Shown here one piece after another: positions 12,101-21,070 of a stretch of DNA of 64,000 nucleotides; position 1 is the first letter of the stretch, and each line of letters opens with the position of its first letter. Made by a program: the position numbers and the translations under genes. The stretch comes from Paragonimus westermani. Its lineage: Eukaryota > Platyhelminthes > Trematoda > Plagiorchiida > Troglotrematidae. The DNA is taken from assembly GCA_008508345.1 (NCBI GenBank), contig QNGE01003814.1, positions 1 through 64,000 of the forward strand. The letters run 5' to 3'. The notes under the pieces are model-generated. The model was not told the DNA's origin. It did not search any database and saw only the letters and a program-made list of their open reading frames with translations.

Positions 12101-14726
12101 TAAGTACCCTGGTATCGAACACTTAAGCTCATCTAAAAGGCCTTTGTATGCTAAGCCCCATTCCTTCCCTTTTTCTCACCCTGCGAAATCAGGGTTTGCT
12201 TCATCCTTGTTTCTTCTGGTTGTAATACTGTTACGCATAATTGCCAGCCATTTTTTTCTATTGCTGTCAATGGTGGTGGTGATGCCGCTGTGTATTGATT
12301 ATTTCCGAAGATCAGGCTTTTTCTTACTACTCGTTGCCTACGTCCCGTTGTCTGCATATGTTGGGAGCACCGTGAGAATAGTGATGACATGAGGTGTCCT
12401 GAGAACAGAAAGCCTACCATAGCTCCGATGCACTGTGTAGGGTGATTTGGGCGTTTTTTTACATTTGGGCCTACCATGTCGCGTCTCCCGTGGTCTCGCG
12501 GGGTATGGCTGGAAAAATACCACATTGGGTGACTTGTAACATGGCGTAAGAGTGTGAATAAGTTGGTATTGAGTTTGGTCTCTCGTGGCTGTCCCGCTTT
12601 CCCACTGGGGTCCAATCGATGTTGGCTATCGTTGGATAGTGACACTGGAGGACCGCGAGCTGTAGTCGGGGGTAAGAATGCTGTCATGCTTTTTGTCATA
12701 ACGTCACTATAAAATTTTCTGAGATCAATTCACTAATACCCTAACAAAACACGACACTTAAAATCGCAGATGGTTTAAAATTTATAAAGAACCTTTCTTT
12801 GTTTGGGTGTCATTGTGCATCTCGGTCTACTTTTATCCCCTCGTTTTAATATACTGTTCTTGTCTTATCGTGCTGAACTGACATTCAGTCTGTCTTCAGG
12901 CGAATAATTGAACCCCAGCGTTCACATTCCTACATATTTATCAGCTAGCGTCCTTCTTAAAGAAGCACTGTACCCAATTTTTGCTCTCAACGAGTGCTCA
13001 CTGGTAGTGCGTATCCTGCCACGGCCGGACTTTGACCTCTATCTATGCTTTCAAGAGACAGACCGGTTTAACTTATGTTGGATATGACTGAATTACATAC
13101 AAACACTCGGCCACATTCGCTTGCAGTCATTGCTCATCTCAGGTAGTCACACTAACGGTTAACCCCAGTCGAAGACCCCATAATTTTTCTGACGTACTCA
13201 CAGTAATCAATGTGATTGCTGATGAGTAGTAGTCTCTGATATTTGTCTGGACATCTGTGCTTCACACGACACTTAACACTGAGTATTTCACTATTCTCTC
13301 GGGTTCGATGCATTCCCCCCTGTGTATGTCACATTGCTTAATCATTGGCCTTCGAAAGATTTCGATGAGAACGCCAGCGATCCTGAAAATCCTACACTTC
13401 TAACGGACACCAATAAGTGTGGTCAAAAGCAGATATTTCCTGGATAGCCTTTGCGCAGGTAAACCAGGTTTCGTGACCGTACGTTAAGACCGCCCGCACA
13501 ATTGCACTGTACTCGATGAATTCGGCTTACGAGCTCCATTCGGGTTTTGGCTATTCCGCTTGCATTCTGGTCGGGTATTGTCCACCAGCTCAAACGTAAC
13601 TTCAAAGCTACACACACCTCGCGTTCACTTCCCATTGCAGTTAGAAGGAGACGCTCACTCCTGCAACCACACGTTGCAATTGGTACGCTCAAAGTTCACA
13701 TCAAAATACCGAGCTGAAGCCTATCGTCTGCGCAAAACGTTCTAAGCCCTATGTGGGCGGTCACAAAATAAAACATCAGGTTCCGCGTTCTAGTACCTGA
13801 GTTCGCCATTGTAATCAGTCTACCATGACATGAAGATTCTATCCTTACAACTATTGCTGAGAAATTTAATTAGGTTTTGCAAAATGTCTCTTCCCATTCA
13901 CTATTACTGCTTGTATGCAATTACTAGTGTTTGCTAAAAGACGTGTAATGATCACATAAAATGTCAAGCGTGCCACATAGGCTCAATAGAACAGGCATCC
14001 TAGCGGCTAGCGTGTTGTTATCAAGGTGCGAACGGTGCAATCTGGAGACTCGTTTCCATCTGTGCAGTACAGATTTTATTGCCCAGGTCTACATTGTCGT
14101 GACAATCCAATTCAAGGACTAGCGTTTGGAACAACTTTTGGGCACTGGCTGTGTTCTAGTTCGTATACAGAAGCCTTCTCAGATTACTTCGAGGCCACCT
14201 AACTGACAAAGTTTACGATTGGGCAAATAAGTAATAGCTACTTTACTGTACACTATGTGATGTCAGTGAGCTACAATCACTGTCGATTTGATTTTCAGAA
14301 CTTCATTTTGATTTCTATATACATCGAGTAGATGTAGCCATGTTTTTTTGCTTTCTGGTGCATCCACATATATATATATATATATAGGAGGTCGCATCTG
14401 CGTTGGGCCGAGGCAGTTTCACGCGTCTCTTCGACGAAATTCCTGTGGTCTTGCATAATTCACACCTGGTCAATATTCTGCTGTGCGATATTGTCGGAGA
14501 CCAGGAATTGTCTCGATCCACCTTGTCCAACAACTCATCCATCCTGGACCTAGCTCCCCCGTTACCCAGTGATCATCCGGGCCTCTATTCAGCTCTAAAT
14601 CTGAGCATGGCGACCAGCCTTGAACAACAATTGCGCTCGCTGCTTGCCGGCTTAGACACTGTCCATGATTATCAGTATTTGTACCAACGCAGTCTGGCTA
14701 AAGCCCAGAGTTCGGGAATGGGAAAA
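107..14726 (+). CDS. EIF3H: Eukaryotic translation initiation factor 3 subunit h, 5' three exons (partial)
   Basis: eIF3h is a non-catalytic MPN-domain subunit of eIF3, which works on the 40S ribosome in cytoplasmic translation initiation. I read three coding exons: 107-352 (82 codons), 384-629 (82 codons) and 14388-14726 (113 codons), all joined in phase 0. Donors are gttagt, gtacgt and gtgagt; acceptors are cttgcag and tatatag. Exon 1 opens MANISVEKVRVEGLVLLKMI, the MPN start; exon 2 carries LNIDYLNVGFYQS and LTYDPTRTTRGQIGLKAYRL; exon 3 carries FDEIPVVLHNSHLVNILL, matching the EVPIVIKNSHLINVL block of animal eIF3h. The metal-binding JAMM signature is absent, as expected for this subunit. 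The 277 codons fall short of the ~350 of the human protein, so about 80-90 C-terminal codons must lie in exons I could not find. Intron 2 (630-14387) is 13.8 kb and full of retrotransposon debris. The start ATG at 107 is chosen because upstream in-frame sequence has only a TTG. Confidence 0.93.
353..383 (+). other. 31-bp micro-intron (eIF3h intron 1)
   Basis: The donor is gttagt at 353 and the acceptor cttgcag ends at 383. Removing it joins NLRQ to LNIDYLNVGF, which restores the eIF3h MPN alignment without gap. Introns of about 30-40 bp near the 5' end are a known habit of schistosome genes. Confidence 0.85.
1340..1900 (-). mobile_element. CR1-like LINE relic, C-terminal end of the pol ORF
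   Basis: Read on the minus strand in shifting frames, this stretch gives the C-terminal end of a CR1-type reverse transcriptase: LAMFSRVLGSFPIDTFSHTY near 1870-1810, LRGDLRLTYKILRSPNHP near 1600-1550, then FAVRVFSTWNALPETIVLAP near 1460-1400. The last block is the typical R-x-FF-x-RV-x-x-WN-x-LP motif near the end of CR1-clade and related ORFs. At least two frameshifts and several stops show that it is dead. It sits antisense in eIF3h intron 2. The clade label comes from family knowledge; the frames are seen directly. Confidence 0.72.
1901..6814. other. eIF3h intron 2 sequence, nothing recognised
   Basis: I find no frame with protein-family similarity here. Overlapping short frames at 4902-5335 (plus) and 6084-6386 (plus) have no recognisable domain and are of a length expected by chance. 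The region is probably decayed repeat. Confidence 0.3.
6815..7720 (-). mobile_element. RTE-like LINE reverse transcriptase relic
   Basis: On the minus strand the fragments come in the order of a non-LTR reverse transcriptase. A DGIPPALF-like segment lies near 7600 and EEQAELRPVRRCTDHTFTFR near 7350, which equals the usual EEQAGFRPGRGC-D-IFTLR. VDTAALWDRLSRKSMPEKHV lies near 7200, and then YADEIALICDG near 6930 in place of the catalytic YADD. The YADD to YADE change plus frameshifts mean it is inactive. The last part, YKVLLQDW at 6830, matches the same segment of the younger LINE at 41.03 kb, so both belong to one family. Confidence 0.78.
8180..8415 (+). repeat. LINE-associated repeat, second copy at 40.21-40.44 kb
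   Basis: The segment from ctaccttgaagtggtagcc through gcatacagcagaactg aligns over about 220 bp with 40210-40440, which lies just upstream of the RT domain of the LINE at 40.6 kb. Shared blocks include ggtgcaa-cttatcagataggcc and ggggcatacagcagaac. It is therefore probably a fragment of the same RTE-like element, between the endonuclease and RT domains. Confidence 0.55.
9540..9680 (-). mobile_element. RTE-like LINE reverse transcriptase fragment
   Basis: A minus-strand frame contains DNHRGVRLVSIASKLFMGLT, which fits the ENHRGISL-PVASKLL block upstream of RT motif A in RTE-like LINEs. Downstream residues (QPNKGRTRTFPS) are where EEQAGFRPG would lie. The fragment is short and decayed. Confidence 0.55.
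11030..11400 (+). mobile_element. RTE-like LINE reverse transcriptase fragment
   Basis: The plus frame contains GDIPTKYLNTLSALNSSTLA followed by RVYRRMSNSLHQGRCLSQLF. This is a decayed version of KGVPEKYVNLLRSLY-T-RVRVYG-LS--F-TSSGVRQGCP, seen intact at 40.67-40.80 kb. The upstream part, YPDQFFLYHF, sits where GCIDQIFTLR belongs. Confidence 0.6.
12922..13040 (-). repeat. Diverged tRNA-derived SINE copy
   Basis: Read on the minus strand, this aligns with the body of the SINE described at 52511-52687: the ggccgtggcaggat block, then gcactac-agtgagc, then the gtgcttctttaagaa block. Identity is clearly lower than among the copies at 23 and 52 kb, so this is an older insertion. Confidence 0.6.
13400..13710 (-). 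mobile_element. RTE-like LINE C-terminal fragment
   Basis: The minus frame 13692-13423 contains IAKTRMELVSRIHRVQCN and then, with a frameshift, VRAVLTYGHETWFTC. The second segment matches the A-VRSVLLYGCETWPL block that follows the RT domain in RTE-like LINEs. No intact frame remains. Confidence 0.5.
14362..14387 (+). promoter_or_regulatory. (TA)n microsatellite forming the 3' splice site of eIF3h exon 3
   Basis: The bases before exon 3 are atccaca followed by a run of TA ending tatag. The AG at 14386-14387 is thus part of the microsatellite. The nearest pyrimidine-rich tract (tgtttttttgctttctg, 14341-14357) is about 30 bp upstream. Exon 3 in phase 0 starts GAG GTC GCA directly after it. Confidence 0.7.
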
Positions 14727-14819
14727 GTGAGTGGTTTTCTGGTGTGATGCTCTGCAACTGCTACCCAGCGGTAGTGATGTGTTTACATTTTAACCAACTC
14801 TTTCATTCGCTGTTTAAAA

Positions 14820-14935
14820 AAAAATTTCTTCCTTTTATTTGGAAACATTTGCTCTCTCAAAATATCCCTCGTCACTGCTATGGTGGACGGTGACTAGAGC
14901 CACAGCACTACTTATCCAAACTGACGATCAGTCGT
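14820..14935 (+). repeat. Possible LINE 3' tail fragment
   Basis: The block atatccctcgtcactgctat through gagccacagcac resembles 41352-41400 (atattccacgtcactgttga through gggccacagtac), just past the stop of the LINE ORF at 41.3 kb. It is likely a 3'-untranslated remnant of the same LINE family. Confidence 0.4.
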
Positions 14936-16119
14936 GCATGGATGCATGTTGAACAGAATTCCTCAAAGGAGCGAACAAACTTATTCTACCAAATATAAGG
15001 TTCCTTTAGTCCCTCTTATGCGTGGACTACCAATTGATAGCCACATCTATGTGCCATAAGTGGGACTACGTCGCATGAGACTTTAAAGTGAATTTCCAAT
15101 CCAAATTTTCCAATCAGGTATTCAGTGCGATTTTGCATTGCTCTGCTATTGTGTTTGTAGGTGATAAAACGCTCAGTTAACATTTTTCATACATTAGACC
15201 GTTAGGCGACTCATGGCTAATTCGGACCACGAAGGTCAAACCAAGGTCGGATGGATTATTACCCCACCGTTAACAGCGTAGTGGGTTACTGCGTACCACA
15301 ACAGATTTCGATTATTCACATTTATACGAGGCGTTATCACACACGTCACGTAGTTGGCGCCGCAATCCCACGATTGCAGTCCACAGCGAGCAATCTGGTG
15401 CACCTTGTGGACAAAATCAAGGCTGGGAAGTTTTAATGGTTCGCACAATTGGACACTGAGCAGTTACTACCTAACTCAGCATCTCCATACTGCTGCTGGT
15501 AAACAGTTTGGCCACCTTTTTCTGCTGCAATGGTTTTATCTCGTGTCATGATCAATCTGATTGTCGTAGTTCTCATTATGGCGTTAGGAACCAATGTCAG
15601 TACATGGTTACCACATGAGAATAGGGCGATCACTGCACGGTGACGCAGGCTGTTTCCAACCACCACAGGAAACACCGACATCTTGTCCGTCAGTGTCTGC
15701 TCATCATCTTTTGTGCCTGCCAGTCTCCTGTCGCCCTTATGACCTGCTGCAGGCGAACTGAGATGTTGCTCACTTCCTTTTCCCAACGCTTTGCGCGATC
15801 GCGTAGCTCTGTTACAGGTCCCATCACTGAGTTACGATTGTCATCACATATAGCCGACCCCGGCATTTAGGTTGACTTTCGTGTTAACAGCATCGTTGGT
15901 TTTAGAAATCGTCAATGCACCTCTTCTCAACACATCCGGAGATTTCAATCCTCTTCGTCTTCAAAAATGTAGAGGACCACCGTAATCTTTTTCTCTAGGC
16001 TTTCCTCGAAGGTTAATTACTGGTTGTTTACCCATTCCACTTCCAGATACCACTTTAGGATTAGCGGGTCAAACCTTACTGTGAGATGACCCAGCGCTAA
16101 AACTTGGTCAGAACAGCCG
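14936..16119. other. Region with no recognised gene
   Basis: Several open frames occur on the minus strand at 15236-15786, but none shows a domain I can name. They may be part of a decayed retroelement. The 3' exons of eIF3h were looked for here and not found. Confidence 0.3.
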
Positions 16120-16350
16120 ATGGCGTCATTCTATACTCGCTTTGGTCTGTCTCCGGAAGGTCCCGTTAAAAATCAAGGAAGGATTGCACGCGATCTTCTG
16201 AATTTTTCGCCAGGATCAAATGCTAAAGAGCTATTATATTTGAACGCCAAAACTGCCAGTGCGCTGGCTTATAAGAATAACTCCAAACTAATCGAATTGA
16301 TCCGCGATTTGAATAGTACAAACTACAAAGCGCTTAGATGCAACTTATAA
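16120..16350 (+). CDS. Hypothetical 76-residue protein
   Basis: A complete ATG-to-TAA frame starts in a good context (gccgATGG). The product is hydrophilic and looks helical, with segments such as NAKELLYLNAKTASALAY and NNSKLIELIRDLNSTNYKAL; no membrane segment or cysteine pair is seen. Composition looks more protein-like than most short frames in this window, but the length alone is not significant. I do not recognise the family; a small lysosome-positioning (BORC-type) subunit was considered and not supported. It lies downstream of eIF3h exon 3 on the same strand but does not resemble the eIF3h C-terminus. It could be a single-exon gene or the first exon of a longer one. Confidence 0.35.
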   Translation: MASFYTRFGLSPEGPVKNQGRIARDLLNFSPGSNAKELLYLNAKTASALAYKNNSKLIELIRDLNSTNYKALRCNL

Positions 16351-19300
16351 CGTTGTGTTATCTGTGGAACGCTGAATTTGCAGATCTAAATTGGCCCCAT
16401 TTCACGCAGTATTCAATGGTTAACGTTGAAGTACTAATCACACGTAGTCGTTCAACAGCAGTCAATCTGTATCGTCTGAATCAAATGCGTATCCGACAAG
16501 GGAAGTAGTTACAGTAAGCTTCGGGGGTTATCTGTCCAGCTATAATGATTTGTAACAATTTTCGTTTGTGTTGCAACGAGGCTGTTACTTATAACATTTT
16601 CACCTTAGGTTGTGTTGGTACCATTTTTATTGTGCTCAAATGTGAACGTAATGTTTCATAGGAGTACAAATAGGAGTCTGTAGAATGGTCCTGACAAACT
16701 TTTACGGGCGTGCAATTCTAATTCTTCAGGTTCGATGCACCTAGTTGGTTGGATAATGTTGCATCGTACTGCTCATGATACCAGGACTAATATCAGTGTG
16801 GGAACAGTCAATTTTGGCGAGTAACGTTTTCTCCAGCCAACAGCCGCTTAACTTGTTTTTATTGGTTCGTGTTCCATATTTCACGTATGTTGCACCGGTC
16901 TAAAAACTCATTAGGCAAAATAAGATCCTTTCCGTCTGGTTTGCACTAACAATCTGCCGATCAGATGCTCTTGTCTCCTAGCCATAATTCCGCTTGGTCA
17001 TCGTGTGCGCGTCCTTCCATTTCTTTCCCTCTAATTTTACCCGGTGCTATTTCTTATCCACCCCGAATTCCATTCTCAACGCCTTGTTTGATTCTTCATG
17101 CCATACGGAATTCGCTTCATTCACTGCAGTCAGTTGGAGATAGCTATGGGCCGAATTTATTCTGACTCCAATCTGCTCCCTCACCACACTTACGTGCCTG
17201 CTACTCAGCTGTTCATAGTTTAGCCTCAGTTGAACGCGTATTCTCTGTTGGGACGTCACACCGTAGGGTTACTTGTTTACCATCTGACCACGTGCTTACG
17301 GTTGACTGTGTTCAAGCATATTTGTTGTTTCACTGGGGCTCAGCTCATTTTTTAATTTAATGTACTCAACCCTTTAGGCTTTTAAAGTCTAATATTTTAA
17401 CACGGGTTTCCTGTTCATTCGTTGCTCGAAAGGACTCATATTGACAAATTATATTATACAAGGGATCACTCAACAAGGATCTATTTGTGATAAAGAGAGT
17501 CCATTAGCGTTAGAGACTTACGTAATAAGTATGATTACCGTGGATTTGTTATTGTTTACCTTGTTAATCGCATTTCACCGGTCGTATTATCATTGTTAAC
17601 ACCAGCTATCATTTACCAATAAGTATGGAGTCCCGTTATCTAACCCAGTCGTTACTTTGCAGCACTTGCCTCTCATACTGTATCCATGGTAATTTTAAAA
17701 CTGCCCTGCCTTACTTGAAGTACGTTTCTAAGCCAGGTAGGGAGTCTAGTTTGTTGTAGTTAGGAGGCGTCCTTTTGAAGTTAGTGGGGGATGATCACTG
17801 CTTCACATCTTGCTGGATAGTTTCCAATCTGGCTTGCAATCGAGCGCGCTACGAACGCATCGCATTGACCAAAGAAAGTCCATTGAGTGAGCACAAACTG
17901 CCCTCGTGAATACACCGCTGACTGGCGAATCACGAATTAGATAAAGTGTTGAATCAAAAACTTTTTTGCAACAACTCGTCATTTCGACTTTTACATCCTA
18001 AGGGAGTTAAGGTTTAACGGGAACTCACTGTACCCAGGTGACATTGGGCGTTTGCCATTCCGAGGATGTATCTTTTTTTGAGACATTAAGTACAGACGGT
18101 TATCTTTGGACTTTTGATCTTTGTGTGAGTTATGTGAACTGTCCTTTCTCTGACGCGACACCGATTACTGAGTTTTCCACTTAGAATACGCTCTACATCA
18201 CTTGGTTCATTGAGGTCTATTTATGCAGCTTGGCAAATTAGCCTAAGCGATAAAAACTATCTTAACACCGGAGTTGGAAACTGGTGACCTAATTTATTTG
18301 TGTTAGTTTGTGTTTATCCGATAGGGATTTGAAGAACCTGCGATATTTGTGATTGGAGACGCCATCAGATGCTGTACAGAAAGTGGTACTGTTGTTTGTG
18401 TACGCGGCACTTTCAGACTCTTCGAGTTATAGCTTAATCTGGCTCATCTCATTTCTTTTCTTTACACACTGTAGTTTTTCCTATGACTGTACTGAATGTT
18501 ACATGCTCTTTGTTTATAACTGTGCAAGAAAGTCGACTGCAGATCGTCAGTTGTGCGCTTTTCCTCCCGTTCCCATTCTTTTAGTCAGGGACACAAGAGG
18601 CTAGAAATCGTGAACTGGCTCCGATCCGCCTGGACACTTCATTGATCTCGGGTCAGTTGGACTTCTACTGCACCAGTCTGTCGCAGATGGCTGGTCAAAC
18701 CATGGGCAAACTGATGATGACGCAAGCATTGCATGCACCCTCCATCCGGCAAGCAAGCAGCGCAATCGCAAACAAACCACGCTAAGATGTACATACAACT
18801 TCCAAATGTGCTCTGTTTTTGGAGTGATAAATACCATTCTTAATCAGTGGCCCGGTCCAATTTGTTTTGCTTACTGTGCTTGGCGGGCAAATACTGGATG
18901 GTAATGCTTTCAGCCTGCACTACTGGATACATCCACTGGAGCCAAAGCTCATACTGACGTCAGACTTACAACTGATAGCCGAATTGGATCGTACCTATCA
19001 TCCTTCGATGACATCTTGAGAAACAAGTTTTCCTTTCCGCATTGAGATGCAGTAGCCTAGAAATCCTGTAGGTTGTTTGCAATACACCAGCTAATGTTGA
19101 GGAAAAAAGTGAATCCATTTTGGACTGGCTCACGTGTTTTTGAAGCCTTTTCTGTTACTTGATCTGTTTTTTAGTCGTTTCTCATTTGCTATTACGAAAG
19201 ATGCGTACTTTTACCGACAGTACATATGTTAATCCACGTCTGGATTTCCTCTAAACTTCCCACTCAACCGTGATCAAACTCAAATTCTGTTCATCTTCGA

Positions 19301-19530
19301 CAAAGATTCATGTTGTTTGAGGGGTAATTAGCCAACAACGTAGCGGAGCTCTTACGATCCTCTTTTAGAGCGCGCAAACGATGGCCATAAAATTTGAACG
19401 TTGCCGTTGCTAACACGTCCAGGTTGATCGTGGATATTTCCTAATGTGTGTTTAGAGAGGTTATTCAGTTTTGTGTGACCGTGTGTGCACACAATTCTTA
19501 TCTCGTTGATGACTACCGATGGACAAATAA
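16351..19530. other. Region with no recognised gene
   Basis: I see no named domain on either strand. A minus-strand frame at 17259-17047 and frames at 18353-18837 are open but of chance length. The sequence reads as decayed intergenic DNA. Confidence 0.3.
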
Positions 19531-19540
19531 ATGAAAACCA

Positions 19541-19592
19541 ATGTGTAGCGAACAAGCTCGTTTTCAGTGATTCATCATCAGGCTAAATACAT
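19541..19592 (-). ncRNA. Hammerhead-ribozyme motif, PLE family A left arm
   Basis: This is the mirror copy of 21009-21060 with the same bases on the minus strand: stem I ATGT-TAGC, core CTGATGA, core GAAA, palindromic stem III and GCTA-ACAT. See the right-arm entry for pairing details. Confidence 0.65.
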
Positions 19593-20018
19593 CACATTTA
19601 TATCACACATTACACGGGAGAATCGTTAGGGGAGTATACGGGGGGACATGTGGTTAATGAGGTCAATCAGTTCAATGTCACACTGCAATCATGTACCCAC
19701 TTGAACAATGGGTCTTGACAGGCTAACCGGGTGGGGGGTTGGCCAGGGCAAATCCAGAGCCTGAACAAAACGTTTTTGGGCGCACAGGGGTGGGTTATAC
19801 ATTCGGATCTCAATAGCCTCTGCTGTAGACAGAATCCTACTCCTCACCGCTCTCGACCGGATGGCCTTAACTCGGTAGATTGGACGAAATGCGTCCTTTA
19901 CGTTGACAGCGTGATTTGAATCCACCAGGTGTGATAGTATGGCGCTGCAGACAGACTTTGTTATACCACTGTTGAGCCAAGCTGGATGATGTTCCCGGAT
20001 CCGTTCCGATAAGCGTCT

Positions 20019-20833
20019 NNNNNNNNNNNNNNNNNNNNNNNNNNNNNNNNNNNNNNNNNNNNNNNNNNNNNNNNNNNNNNNNNNNNNNNNNNNNNNNNNN
20101 NNNNNNNNNNNNNNNNNNNNNNNNNNNNNNNNNNNNNNNNNNNNNNNNNNNNNNNNNNNNNNNNNNNNNNNNNNNNNNNNNNNNNNNNNNNNNNNNNNNN
20201 NNNNNNNNNNNNNNNNNNNNNNNNNNNNNNNNNNNNNNNNNNNNNNNNNNNNNNNNNNNNNNNNNNNNNNNNNNNNNNNNNNNNNNNNNNNNNNNNNNNN
20301 NNNNNNNNNNNNNNNNNNNNNNNNNNNNNNNNNNNNNNNNNNNNNNNNNNNNNNNNNNNNNNNNNNNNNNNNNNNNNNNNNNNNNNNNNNNNNNNNNNNN
20401 NNNNNNNNNNNNNNNNNNNNNNNNNNNNNNNNNNNNNNNNNNNNNNNNNNNNNNNNNNNNNNNNNNNNNNNNNNNNNNNNNNNNNNNNNNNNNNNNNNNN
20501 NNNNNNNNNNNNNNNNNNNNNNNNNNNNNNNNNNNNNNNNNNNNNNNNNNNNNNNNNNNNNNNNNNNNNNNNNNNNNNNNNNNNNNNNNNNNNNNNNNNN
20601 NNNNNNNNNNNNNNNNNNNNNNNNNNNNNNNNNNNNNNNNNNNNNNNNNNNNNNNNNNNNNNNNNNNNNNNNNNNNNNNNNNNNNNNNNNNNNNNNNNNN
20701 NNNNNNNNNNNNNNNNNNNNNNNNNNNNNNNNNNNNNNNNNNNNNNNNNNNNNNNNNNNNNNNNNNNNNNNNNNNNNNNNNNNNNNNNNNNNNNNNNNNN
20801 NNNNNNNNNNNNNNNNNNNNNNNNNNNNNNNNN
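20019..20833. other. Assembly gap (815 N)
   Basis: The run of N lies at the centre of the PLE family A palindrome. The left arm extends 251 bp further inward (19768-20018) than the sequenced right arm, so the gap must hide at least the rest of the right arm if the symmetry is real. Confidence 0.99.
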
Positions 20834-21008
20834 TGTTCAGGCTCTGGATTTGCCCTGGCCAACCCCCCACCCGGTTAGCCTGTCAAGACCCATTGTTCAA
20901 GTGGGTACATGATTGCAGTGTGACATTGAACTGATTGACCTCATTAACCACATGTCCCCCCGTATACTCCCCTAACGATTCTCCCGTGAAATGTGTGATA
21001 TAAATGTG

Positions 21009-21060
21009 ATGTATTTAGCCTGATGATGAATCACTGAAAACGAGCTTGTTCGCTACACAT
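21009..21060 (+). ncRNA. Hammerhead-ribozyme motif, PLE family A right arm
   Basis: In order, the sequence shows ATGT, a 3-nt bulge, TAGC (21016-21019), CTGATGA (21020-21026), a short stem-II region (21027-21035) and GAAA (21036-21039). A near-palindromic stem III (AACGAG/CTTGTT, 21039-21050), C at the cleavage position (21051), GCTA (21052-21055) and ACAT (21057-21060) follow. TAGC pairs with GCTA and ATGT with ACAT around an internal loop, as in type I hammerheads. Stem II is weak, with a U-U at its base. Hammerheads with very short stem III are established in Penelope-like elements. Cleavage itself is inferred. Confidence 0.7.
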
Positions 21061-21070
21061 TGGTTTTCAT

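Larger units (their letters stand above)
19531..21070. mobile_element. Penelope-like element family A, head-to-head inverted pair around an assembly gap
   Basis: The left arm (minus strand, 20018-19531) encodes the C-terminal part of a PLE protein after the GIY-YIG core: RRLSERIREHHPAWLNSGIT, then SHLVDSNHAVNVKDAF and ALDLPWPTPHPVSL, followed by an untranslated tail. The right arm (20834-21070) is the reverse complement of 19531-19767, position for position with no indel and about one mismatch. Both 3' tails therefore point outward and the 5' sides meet in the 815-bp run of N. The long frame that appears to run through the gap is an artefact of N translation. PLEs move by a reverse transcriptase fused to a GIY-YIG endonuclease, and terminal repeats in inverted orientation are known in the family. 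Confidence 0.85.

Noticed and set aside
19689..20870. Long minus-strand frames (393 and 331 codons) across 20019-20833
   Set aside because: They exist only because the N run is translated as open; real coding sequence is limited to the part left of the gap.
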